Origin: Oscillospiraceae bacterium
Lineage (GTDB): Bacteria; Bacillota; Clostridia; Oscillospirales; Ruminococcaceae
Length of the DNA stretch: 64,000 bases
Assembly: GCA_017847885.1 (NCBI GenBank)
Contig: JAGAUA010000044.1
Location: 186,001 to 250,000 of the forward strand
Direction: 5' to 3'
The notes beneath the pieces were generated by a model. That model saw nothing but the letters and a program-made list of their open reading frames with translations. It was not told the DNA's origin and did no database searches. Position numbers and translations under genes: made by a program. Numbering within the stretch: position 1 is the stretch's first letter; each line of letters opens with the position of its first letter. Of the stretch, positions 54,119 through 61,991 are shown in pieces.

Positions 54119-54884
54119 GCCGTCCAAAGTAAGGCGTGCCGCAGAGTACGGCGCAGCGGTTCTGTTCTGGCTCGCGCTCTGGCATATTGCAAGCCTGCGC
54201 ACGGGAAACGGCATACTTCTCGTTTCCCCCCTTGAAGCGGCAAAACGGCTTCTTTCCCTTTTGGCGACTGCGGATTTTTGGCGCACAGCGGCATTTTCCT
54301 TCCTGCGCATAACCGGGGGATTTTTCGCCGCGCTTGCTTCGGGAATTCTCCTTGCGGCGGCAGCGGCGGCAGTACCCTTTGTTCGGACGCTTCTCAGCCC
54401 CGTTACAGCCGCGGTCAAGGCGACCCCTGCGGCAAGCTTTATAATCCTTGCTCTTATATGGATACCCAGCCGAAACCTTGCCCTGCTCATTTCCTTTCTG
54501 CTGGCGTTTCCCGTCATTTACACAAACACGCTGACGGGCATACTTGCGGTTGACGGAAAGCTTCTTGAAATGGCACGGGTTTTCGGCATACCGCCCGTGA
54601 AGCGGCTTTTGTACGTATACCTGCCCGATGTTATGCCCTTTCTTGCTTCGGCTTGCAGCGTTTCCATCGGCTTTTGCTGGAAAAGCGGAATTGCCGCCGA
54701 GGTCATCGGTCAGCCCGACGGCTCCATCGGAGACAAGCTTTACAAGGCGAAAATTTACCTCGAAACTGCTGACCTTTTCGCATGGACAGCGGTGATAATC
54801 CTTATGAGTGCGGCGTTTGAGCGGCTCTTTCTCCTACTGATAAAAGCCCTTGAACGGAAGCTTTTCAAGGGCGGTATGGTGTAA
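54093..54884 (+). CDS. ABC transporter permease (SsuC-like)
   Basis: The 263-residue membrane protein has about six hydrophobic segments and the permease loop EMARVFGIPPVKRLLYVYLPDVMPF, typical of SsuC/TauC-type importers. GGAGGTG precedes the ATG at 54093; the frame overlaps the lipoprotein gene. The expected ATPase subunit (SsuB-like) is missing: a terminator follows directly and the next gene faces the other way. The transporter must borrow an ATPase from elsewhere or be non-functional. Confidence 0.9.
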   Translation: MKNSTLQAEPSKVRRAAEYGAAVLFWLALWHIASLRTGNGILLVSPLEAAKRLLSLLATADFWRTAAFSFLRITGGFFAALASGILLAAAAAAVPFVRTLLSPVTAAVKATPAASFIILALIWIPSRNLALLISFLLAFPVIYTNTLTGILAVDGKLLEMARVFGIPPVKRLLYVYLPDVMPFLASACSVSIGFCWKSGIAAEVIGQPDGSIGDKLYKAKIYLETADLFAWTAVIILMSAAFERLFLLLIKALERKLFKGGMV

Positions 54885-54885
54885 A

Positions 54886-54922
54886 AAAATCCTGCGGTAC
54901 GTTCGGTACTCGCAGGATTTTT
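54886..54922. terminator. Bidirectional terminator between the permease and chemoreceptor genes
   Basis: AAATCCTGCG and its complement, extended by GTAC pairing, form the stem. A and T runs lie on both sides. Confidence 0.9.
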
Positions 54923-54924
54923 CG

Positions 54925-56890
54925 TTAGTTGAATTTCTGCAAAAGCTCGTCCAGCATTCTCGCCTGTCCGCTCAGCTCTTCGCTTGCAGCGGCGCTCTCT
55001 TCGGCAGTCGCGGCATTTCTTCTTGCAATTTCCGCAATGTTGTCAAGCTTTTCGTTGATCTCCTCGATCTCGCTGTTCTGGAGTCGGCACGCTTCAAATA
55101 TCTCGGAAACAAGCCTGTCAACGTCCTTGGTCTTGACCGTAACATCTTCAAGTGAAGCAGCGGTGAGGTTTGCCGTCTGCAAGCCTCTTGTGATCGCTTC
55201 GGTGGTGTTCTGGATAAGCAAGGTCGTTCCCTTTGCAGCTTCCGCACTCTTGGAAGCAAGGTTTCTTACCTCGTCCGCAACTACCGCAAAGCCCTTTCCT
55301 GCCGCTCCTGCACGTGCAGCCTCAACAGCCGCGTTAAGCGCAAGGATATTGGTCTGGAAAGCGATATCGTCGATGGTTTTTACGATGTTTTCTATCTTCA
55401 CGGACATTTCCGTGATCTCGTTCATGGAAGCAAGCAGTTCCTTCATGTTTTCGTTGCTGCTTTCAACGGAGGTACCTCAACGGAGTGTTCCCGTGCAGTC
55501 TGAGCATTGCGGCTGTTGTCGTTTATCTGCTCTCTGAACTTGTCCGCAATTACGGACATTTCGTCCACGGTCTTTGTCTGGTCGCTTGCGCCCATTGCAA
55601 GGGAGGAAGCGGTCTCGGACACGTTCTGGGAGCCCAAGGTCACCTGTTCCGAAGCAGAGCCTATTCCTTCGATTATCGAGCCGATGGAAGAAGCTATGCC
55701 CTCAACGGAGGTGCGTATGGACGTAAAATCGCCCACATAATTTGCGTTAAAATCAACATTGAAGTTGCCCGACGCCATTTTTGAAAGGTTGTCGGAAATA
55801 TCGTCAACATAGGTTTTCAGCGCGTTATTTGTTGCATAAAGACTCCTGCAAAGCTCGCCCACAACGTCATTTTTTCATAAGTGGGGTAATAGCTGAGGTT
55901 TCCGTTAGCCATTTCCTCCGAAGCCGCTTTAAGCTCTTTCATGGGCTTTACCAGCACAAGCTTCAGCGTCAGGCTTCCGAGAAGTATAACTGCAATAACT
56001 GCCGGAACAAGAACGATAACGCTTGCAAGCCTTATTTCGGAAATTCCCTTGTTGTATGTGGAGTAATCTATCGCATAACCCAAAAGCCAGTTTGTGGTGG
56101 AAAGATTTACTGCGGAGATAGCCCTTTTAACGCCGTCATAGTCTTTAAGTATCCTAACGGTGTTGACAGGAGGCTCGGAAGAGCTGTAAGCCTCAACATC
56201 GCTGATGTTTGTGAAAATGCCGTTTTCGCCCTCAATATACGGAAGATATTCCTCGTTGCGGTGAGCAAGAATGTTGCCCTCGTTATCCATAAGGAACGGA
56301 TAAGCATTTTCGTAAAGCTCGATGCTGTTGCACTTTTCAACAAGGTCTTCAATGTTAATATCCGCACCTGCAACGCCGAATAAAGTATCGTTTTTATAAA
56401 TTGCGCAGGAAACGGTAATAACCATTTTGCCCGAAAGATAATCTATGTACGGTGTTGTGCATACAGGCTCACCCTTTGCTTCGACCGCGGCAACATACCA
56501 CGAACGCACGGTAACATCAAAATCCGGGGGAAGCTGTGTGTCGTCATGGAAAATAACCCTTTTGTCCGGGTATGCCATATAAGCTGCAAATGCCGTCCCA
56601 TTCGATTTTTCAACAGTGGAGATCATTATTCTATGCACGTCATCGTCGTTAGCGTCGGTTGCTGCAATTATGCTGCCTGCGGATTGAATGTTATCCTCCT
56701 GGCGTGTGATCCATAAGTCAAATTCCGCCGCGCTTGCAGAAAGTGCATTTACTATCTTGCTGTTGCTTTCCTCGGCAATTACCTTGCCGGACATAGTATT
56801 ACTGATCGTTCCCGAAATAAATAGCATAACTGTCATAAGAAGGCAGGTATACATCAGGATTTTCTTGTCAAGTCCCATTTTTCTGAACAT
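54925..56890 (-). pseudogene. Methyl-accepting chemotaxis protein, two frameshifts
   Basis: The intact product would be a membrane receptor of about 655 residues. It shows an N-terminal membrane segment, an extracytoplasmic dCache sensor (RSWYVAAVEAKGEPVCTTPYIDYLSGKM), a second membrane segment, a HAMP region and the cytoplasmic signalling tip ([21 protein letters not shown]). Two breaks interrupt the frame. One is at the six-base run at 55870-55875, where one more base would restore KNDVVGELCRSLYA. The other is near 55471-55476, where one more base within GAGGTACC would join HSVEV to [11 protein letters not shown]. The reading is otherwise clean, so the lesions are recent or are sequencing errors. 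The ATG at 56890 has its Shine-Dalgarno site beyond a hairpin. Confidence 0.85.
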
Positions 56891-56899
56891 AATATTCTG

Positions 56900-56926
56900 G
56901 CTTCCGAAAGGAAGCGCACCTCCTTT
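56900..56926 (-). promoter_or_regulatory. Shine-Dalgarno plus hairpin before the chemoreceptor gene
   Basis: On the minus strand AAGGAGGTG is followed by the hairpin GCTTCC-TTTC-GGAAGC, then CAGAATATT and the ATG. With the hairpin folded, the effective spacing is about 12 bases. Confidence 0.55.
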
Positions 56927-56959
56927 TTAATTGCTTTAGGGGGGTAATTCTTAGTTAAT

Positions 56960-56988
56960 ATGATACCATAAATATGCTGATTTGTAAA
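56960..56988 (-). promoter_or_regulatory. Promoter of the chemoreceptor gene
   Basis: TTTACA (56983-56988) and TATCAT (56960-56965) on the minus strand are 17 bases apart. Confidence 0.55.
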
Positions 56989-57017
56989 TATTTTATCAAA
57001 AATATTTTATAACCCCC

Positions 57018-57290
57018 TTATTGCTGCGCGGAAAATTTCACCAGTAAAACAACTGCCGCCTGAACTACCATGATAAGCGGCAGACCTATCATGAACCTTT
57101 TGTGTCTGGTTTTGTGACGTATAGCCAGCATTGCCGCGTACATTGCCCCCGAGCCGCCCACAGCTGCGATGAAAAACAGCCATTTTTCGGGTATCCGCCA
57201 AAGCTTATGCTTTGCAAGCCGCTTGTCCGCAGCGGTCAATGTGCAGGCAATAATGCTTATAGCTATAAGATATACCGCCCAAAATTTCAT
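57018..57290 (-). CDS. DUF1294-family small membrane protein
   Basis: The 90-residue protein has three hydrophobic segments and the family motif DKRLAKHKLWRIPEKWLFF followed by GGSGAMYAAMLAIRHKTRHKRF. DUF1294 proteins are widespread, sometimes fused to cold-shock domains, and have no known function. Its ATG overlaps the stop of the acetyltransferase gene in ATGA form, so translation is coupled. Confidence 0.88.
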   Translation of the reverse strand: MKFWAVYLIAISIIACTLTAADKRLAKHKLWRIPEKWLFFIAAVGGSGAMYAAMLAIRHKTRHKRFMIGLPLIMVVQAAVVLLVKFSAQQ

Positions 57291-57859
57291 TTCAGTATCT
57301 CCGATTTTTCGTATTCGCTCCGCAGAATGGAGTAATACAGTCTGTCAACATACTGCCCGTCCATGAAAAAATAGTCCCTGAGCGTGCCTTCATATGTAAA
57401 GCCGCACTTTTTGATAACACTCCTTGACGGAATGTTTATCGACTTGTGGCAAATCTGCACCTTATGCAGGTTAATGCTGTCAAAGCCGTACCGTATAACA
57501 GCCTTTGTCGCCTCGGTGGCAAGCCCCCTGCGCTGAAATGCCGAGCCTATGCAGTATTCTATCTCGGCAAAATGATTTTTGCTGTCCACAAGGAAATATG
57601 CTATCTGACCGATACATTCGCCGTTTTCCTTTAAGATGACAGCCCAGCGGTAATAATCCTCACGTTCGTATGAGCCGATATATTTGTCAAGAAGCTCCCT
57701 TACCGCTTCCTTTGTGGTATACGCAGGCTCCGAGTAAAGTGCCTGCAATTTTTCGTCGGATATCCAATATCTAAGCATGGCGTCGTCATCGGTGTATTCA
57801 AAGCGCCGCAATATCAGCCGTTCGGTTTCTATCGTCCTTGTCCCAATGTGGGTAAGCAT
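57287..57859 (-). CDS. GNAT-family acetyltransferase (RimJ/RimL-like)
   Basis: The 190-residue protein has the GNAT fold: TERLILRRFEYTDDDAML at the start, EIEYCIGSAFQRRGLATEAT with the acetyl-CoA loop (QRRGLA), and NIPSRSVIKKCGFTYEGTLRDYFF near the end. RimJ/RimL relatives acetylate protein N-termini or small molecules; the substrate here is unknown. AAAAGGGG precedes the ATG at 57859. The DUF1294 gene is translationally coupled downstream. Confidence 0.9.
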   Translation of the reverse strand: MLTHIGTRTIETERLILRRFEYTDDDAMLRYWISDEKLQALYSEPAYTTKEAVRELLDKYIGSYEREDYYRWAVILKENGECIGQIAYFLVDSKNHFAEIEYCIGSAFQRRGLATEATKAVIRYGFDSINLHKVQICHKSINIPSRSVIKKCGFTYEGTLRDYFFMDGQYVDRLYYSILRSEYEKSEILK

Positions 57860-57932
57860 ACAAACACCCCTTTTCAAATTTTGCCGTTTTGAGAATTATA
57901 CCATAAAATATACAAAAAATCAACTGCCGCGC

Positions 57933-57961
57933 TTGCAAAATGTAATATATTGTGCTATAAT
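57933..57961 (+). promoter_or_regulatory. Promoter of galT
   Basis: TTGCAA (57933-57938) and TATAAT (57956-57961) are 17 bases apart, about 30 bases before the GTG start. Confidence 0.75.
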
Positions 57962-57991
57962 GAATTATATTCATTAAAGGAGCTGTTCAAA

Positions 57992-59500
57992 GTGTCCGAC
58001 AATAAAATACATACCGCTGTCCGTAAGCTTGTCTGCTACGGGCTTGAAAATAACCTTATTTCTGCCGAGGACAGAATATTTGCCGCAAACGCTTTATGCG
58101 AAGCGCTTCATATCGACGATTACGACCCTCCCGAGGAAAACTTCACGGGTGTTGAGCTTGAGTCTGTGCTGAAGGAGCTTCTCGACTATGCCGCAGAACA
58201 AGGCATTATCGAGGACAGTATCGTTTACCGCGACCTTTTTGACACAAAGCTTATGGGCTGCCTTATGCCCCGTCCGTCGGAGGTAATCGAGAAATTCCGC
58301 CGTATTTACCGCGAAAAATCCCCTGAGGCGGCTACCGATTTTTACTACAAATTAAGCTGCGATTCCGATTATATCCGCCGCTACCGTATCGCTAAGGATA
58401 TGAAATGGACCGCCGATACCGAGTACGGGAAGCTTGACATTACGATAAATCTTTCCAAGCCCGAAAAGGACCCCAAGGCTATCGCTGCGGCTCTTAACGC
58501 AAAGCAGAGCGGTTACCCCAAGTGTATGCTCTGCGAGGAAAACGTGGGCTATGCAGGACGAGTAAATCACCCTGCACGTCAGAACCACCGCATTATCCCC
58601 GTGAAGATAAACGACGAGCGCTGGTGTCTGCAATACTCTCCTTACGTGTATTACAACGAGCATTGTATTCTGTTCAACAGCGTGCATACCCCGATGAAGA
58701 TAGACCGCTCCGCGTTCAGTAAGCTGTTTGATTTCGTGGAGCAGTTCCCCCACTATTTTATCGGCTCAAATGCGGACTTGCCTATCGTGGGCGGCTCTAT
58801 CCTTACCCATGAGCATTTTCAGGGCGGACGCTACACCTTTGCTATGGCGAGCGCGCCTATTGAGGAGACCTATACTATCCCCCATTTCGAGGACGTTGAG
58901 GTGGGCAGGGTAAAGTGGCCAATGTCCGTGCTTCGTCTGCGCTGCGACGACTATGAGCGTCTTGTGGAGCTTGGCGGAAGAATTCTGGAAAAGTGGCGCG
59001 GATACACCGACGAAAGCGCATTTATCTACGCGGAAACAGACGGCGTGCCCCACAATACAATCACGCCCATTGCCCGCAAAAACGGAAATATGTATGAGCT
59101 TGATTTGGTGCTTAGGAACAACATTACCACCGAGGAATATCCTCTCGGCGTTTATCACCCCCATGCAGAGCTTCACCATATCAAGAAGGAAAATATCGGT
59201 CTTATCGAGGTAATGGGTCTTGCCGTGCTTCCTGCACGTCTTAAAGGGGAAATGGAGCTGCTTGCGGATACGCTGATAAACAAGGGCGTTGATGCAGTGC
59301 GCCTTGACCCGACCCTTGAAAAGCACGCCGATTGGGCGGAGGAATTTGCCGCAAGAAACAGCATTACTCCCGAAAACGTACACGAGATAATACAAAAAGA
59401 GATAGGCGCAGCATTTGCAAAGGTGCTTGAACACGCAGGCGTTTACAAGCGCACCGCAAAGGGAATTGCCGCTTTCGGCAGATTTGTTTCAACAATATGA
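57992..59500 (+). CDS. galT: UDP-glucose--hexose-1-phosphate uridylyltransferase, class II
   Basis: GalT exchanges UMP between UDP-glucose and galactose 1-phosphate in the Leloir pathway. At 502 residues this is the Gram-positive class II form. Visible parts are NHRIIPVKINDERWCLQYSPY, the active-site region GGSILTHEHFQGG and YHPHAELHHIKKENIGLIEVMG. The start is a GTG at 57992 with AAAGGAG nine bases upstream; the ATG at 57950 overlaps the -10 element and is rejected. galK and galE are not in the window. Confidence 0.95.
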   Translation: MSDNKIHTAVRKLVCYGLENNLISAEDRIFAANALCEALHIDDYDPPEENFTGVELESVLKELLDYAAEQGIIEDSIVYRDLFDTKLMGCLMPRPSEVIEKFRRIYREKSPEAATDFYYKLSCDSDYIRRYRIAKDMKWTADTEYGKLDITINLSKPEKDPKAIAAALNAKQSGYPKCMLCEENVGYAGRVNHPARQNHRIIPVKINDERWCLQYSPYVYYNEHCILFNSVHTPMKIDRSAFSKLFDFVEQFPHYFIGSNADLPIVGGSILTHEHFQGGRYTFAMASAPIEETYTIPHFEDVEVGRVKWPMSVLRLRCDDYERLVELGGRILEKWRGYTDESAFIYAETDGVPHNTITPIARKNGNMYELDLVLRNNITTEEYPLGVYHPHAELHHIKKENIGLIEVMGLAVLPARLKGEMELLADTLINKGVDAVRLDPTLEKHADWAEEFAARNSITPENVHEIIQKEIGAAFAKVLEHAGVYKRTAKGIAAFGRFVSTI

Positions 59501-59503
59501 TTT

Positions 59504-59533
59504 AAGCCGCAGCTTTTACAGGCTGCGGTTTTT
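59504..59533 (+). terminator. Terminator of galT
   Basis: AGCCGCAGC pairs with GCTGCGGTT around an 8-base loop and ends in five T, just after the stop codon. Confidence 0.85.
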
Positions 59534-59562
59534 GACCGCCAAATTTGAAAGGATGATATAAA

Positions 59563-60354
59563 ATGATTATCGACGCACACGCTCACATATTCCCCGACAA
59601 GATAGCAGAAAAGGCAGTCGAGGGAATTGGAAGCTTTTACCCCGGTCTGACTATGCACATGAACGGCAAGGTGGGCACTCTCATTGACGAGGGCGCAAAG
59701 TGCGGCATTGAAAAATTTCTTGTTCACTCCGTTGCAACCACCGCCGCGCAGGTCGAAAGCATAAACAATTTCATTGCGGAATGTGTCAAAACTTACCCCG
59801 ACAAGCTTATCGGCTTTGCGGCAATGCACCCCGATTATCCCAACGTTGCAGACGAGATAGACCGCGCGATATCGTTGGGCTTAAAGGGCATAAAGCTTCA
59901 CCCCGATTTTCAGCAGTTCAACATTGACGATGAACGGGCGATGAATATTTACGAGGCTGCCGAGGGGAGAGTGCCCGTGCTTATCCATATGGGCGACCAC
60001 CGCTACGGCTGGTCAAAGCCGTACCGTCTGGTGAAGGTGCTGGAAAGCTTTCCGAAGCTTGATGTTATCGGCGCACATTTCGGCGGCTGGTCGGAATGGA
60101 ACGACGCGGAAAAAGAGCTTGCGGGAAGACGGCTCTGGGTGGACACCTCCAGCTCGCTTTACTCAATGACTCCCGAGCGCGCGGCGGAGCTTATACACAA
60201 GTTCGGCGCGGACAAGGTAATGTTCGGCACGGACTATCCCATGTGGACTGCAAAGGACGAGCTTGAGATGTTTTACAAAATCCCCCTTACCGACGAAGAA
60301 CGGGAAATGGTGCTTCACAAAAATGCGGAAAAGCTGCTTCATATTGCAGATTAA
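59563..60354 (+). CDS. Amidohydrolase family 2 (ACMSD-like) metal-dependent hydrolase
   Basis: The 263-residue TIM-barrel protein has the metal-binding IIDAHAHIFPD at the start, LKGIKLHPDFQ, then VIGAHFGG, and MFGTDYPMW near the end, giving His, His, His and Asp ligands. Such enzymes hydrolyse or decarboxylate small ring or amide compounds; the substrate is not visible. GAAAGGATG precedes the ATG. It follows galT after a terminator, so it may be transcribed separately. Confidence 0.88.
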   Translation: MIIDAHAHIFPDKIAEKAVEGIGSFYPGLTMHMNGKVGTLIDEGAKCGIEKFLVHSVATTAAQVESINNFIAECVKTYPDKLIGFAAMHPDYPNVADEIDRAISLGLKGIKLHPDFQQFNIDDERAMNIYEAAEGRVPVLIHMGDHRYGWSKPYRLVKVLESFPKLDVIGAHFGGWSEWNDAEKELAGRRLWVDTSSSLYSMTPERAAELIHKFGADKVMFGTDYPMWTAKDELEMFYKIPLTDEEREMVLHKNAEKLLHIAD

Positions 60355-60360
60355 CGATAA

Positions 60361-60430
60361 CGGGCGGCTGATAGCCGCCCCTACTATTATGTGTTTATAG
60401 CATTTGTAGGGGCGGATATTATCCGCCCGA
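60361..60430. repeat. Two dispersed GC-rich palindromes
   Basis: Copies at 60361-60384 and 60406-60430 lie in opposite orientation between the converging amidohydrolase and zinc-ribbon genes. They belong to the family found at 9373. Confidence 0.85.
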
Positions 60431-60462
60431 TATTCAGCAGTCTAAAGCGACCCTTGAGTCTT

Positions 60463-61128
60463 TCATGGGTCGCTGATTTTGTTTATGATACCTCTGCAAA
60501 CTTCCCTGTCTTTAGCGTCAGTAAGAACAAACTCCGAGCCGTCAAAAACCTTTTCGCCAATGCTGATATTTTTTAGCATAAATGTCAATCCGCTGTCAGT
60601 TACGTCAAACTCCAACAATTTTACTGCACCTGCCGCCGAGCCTGCCTTGCATTTATATACCGTTCTCGGCTTTAGCTTTTTGGCAAGCTTTGTAAGCGAA
60701 GTGGTTTCCGCACAAAAATGTGCAACCTCATTCTCACTTGAAATTATCGTAAGTTCATCGTCTACCGGTATTATTACAAAGCTTATCGGTTTTACATTGG
60801 CAAAGCTTGTTAAACCGTTGTAAAGCATCAACAGCATGGCATAAAATGCAAGTGTAAGACAAATCAGTATAAGAACTTTATCTCCAAAAGTTGAAATATC
60901 CGCTGTCGAATATACAAACCATATACTGAATATCAAAGACGGAATGAAGCACATACATTGGTTAAATATGAAAGCTTTCAAGTTTGCAGCAACTGCATAT
61001 TTCTGACCGCACTCGGCACATTCAAAAATAGGTACATGATATGTGCTGTTGTACTTAAACTGAATAGGATTTGTACGGCTTTTATAATTGTCGCAGCCAC
61101 ATTTTTCACACAAAATATGTAATTTGAT
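60463..61128 (-). CDS. Zinc-ribbon membrane protein, paralog 1 (ATC at the start position)
   Basis: The product of about 221 residues starts with a zinc ribbon (CEKCGC, then CAECGQ about 30 residues on). Two membrane segments follow (about 48-100) and then a C-terminal domain ending in DAKDREVCRGIINK. It is a tandem paralog of the gene at 61231. The first and last thirds are nearly identical between the two, while the membrane part is diverged. The expected start codon at 61126-61128, seven bases after GGAGGTG, reads ATC where the paralog has ATG. A TTG at 61113 is the next possible start but is 22 bases from that site. Function is unknown; it may be an inactive copy. Confidence 0.65.
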   Translation of the reverse strand: MKLHILCEKCGCDNYKSRTNPIQFKYNSTYHVPIFECAECGQKYAVAANLKAFIFNQCMCFIPSLIFSIWFVYSTADISTFGDKVLILICLTLAFYAMLLMLYNGLTSFANVKPISFVIIPVDDELTIISSENEVAHFCAETTSLTKLAKKLKPRTVYKCKAGSAAGAVKLLEFDVTDSGLTFMLKNISIGEKVFDGSEFVLTDAKDREVCRGIINKISDP

Positions 61129-61142
61129 ATGTATTCACCTCC
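61126..61142 (-). promoter_or_regulatory. Ribosome binding site with ATC in place of the start codon
   Basis: GGAGGTG, seven bases, then ATC. The paralog upstream has GGGGGTG, the same spacing and ATG in otherwise matching sequence. Confidence 0.6.
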
Positions 61143-61230
61143 AAATTCGACCATTGTCTGTCCATATGTGTTATTATCAAAATTGCACACATTTTCGGCT
61201 CCTGCTTCGCCAAGCATTGCGTGTGCTGCT

Positions 61231-61878
61231 TCAATTTTTGTTTATGATTCCTCTGCAAACTTCCCTGCCCTTAGCATCCGTAAGAACAAACTCCGAGCCG
61301 TCAAAAACCTTTTCGCCAATGCTGATATTTTTTAGCATAAATGTCAATCCGCTGTCAGTTACATCAAACTCCAACAGCTTTACTGCACCTGCCGCCGAGC
61401 CTGCCTTGCATTTATATACCGTTCTCGGCTTTAGCTTTTTGGCAAGCTTTGTAAGCGAAGTAGTTTCCGCACAAAAATGTGCAACTTCATTATCGTTTGA
61501 AATTATCGTAAGTTCATCGTCTACCGGTATTATTACAAAACTTATTGGTCTAAAACTACAATAGCTTTGTATAATATTCCAAACAAAAAGAATTGAGCCA
61601 TAGATAAGCATAAAACACATAAATGCGGCTAAAACATTTTTGGCAGAAAACGGAACAGATAACATAAAAAGTACACCACATATTAAAGATGGTATCAACA
61701 TACAGCACTGCTCAAATATAAAGCTTTTCAACGTAGCAGCTATACCATATTTCTGACCGCACTCGGCACATTCAAAAATAGGTACATGATATGTGCTGTG
61801 ATATTTAAACTGAATAGGATTTGTACGGCTTTTATAATTGTCGCAGCCACATTTTTCGCACAAAATATGCAGTTTCAT
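61231..61878 (-). CDS. Zinc-ribbon membrane protein, paralog 2
   Basis: The 215-residue protein has the zinc ribbon ILCEKCGCDN with CAECGQKYG further on, two membrane segments (about 50-105) and the same C-terminal domain as paralog 1 (FVIIPVDDELTIIS, then KKLKPRTVYKCKAGSAAGAVKLLEFDV). GGGGGTG precedes the ATG at 61878. The family is not known to me. The C-terminal domain is probably cytoplasmic, on the same side as the zinc ribbon. The 102 bases between this stop and the paralog's start hold only its ribosome binding site. Confidence 0.75.
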   Translation of the reverse strand: MKLHILCEKCGCDNYKSRTNPIQFKYHSTYHVPIFECAECGQKYGIAATLKSFIFEQCCMLIPSLICGVLFMLSVPFSAKNVLAAFMCFMLIYGSILFVWNIIQSYCSFRPISFVIIPVDDELTIISNDNEVAHFCAETTSLTKLAKKLKPRTVYKCKAGSAAGAVKLLEFDVTDSGLTFMLKNISIGEKVFDGSEFVLTDAKGREVCRGIINKN

Positions 61879-61954
61879 ATGTTTACACCCCCAAATCTTT
61901 TTTGTGTTCTAACTCAACTGCCGCTTCAAGCATTTTCCCTATATCCAATATCGA

Positions 61955-61984
61955 AACAGCGCACTAAAAGGATAGTGCGCTGTT
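61955..61984. terminator. Possible terminator of valS
   Basis: AACAGCGCAC and its exact complement form a 10-bp stem eight bases beyond the valS stop. The T run is weak in the valS direction, so efficiency is doubtful. Confidence 0.5.
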
Positions 61985-61991
61985 AATTTTA

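Noticed and set aside
55465..55490. CTCCGTTGA-GGTAC-CTCCGTTGA as a transposon excision footprint in the chemoreceptor gene
   Set aside because: A single missing base after GT restores a normal chemoreceptor sequence across both copies, which is simpler.
61143..61230. Short open frame between the two zinc-ribbon paralogs (MLGEAGAENVCNFD...)
   Set aside because: No ribosome binding site and no recognised domain. It may be a remnant but cannot be supported.
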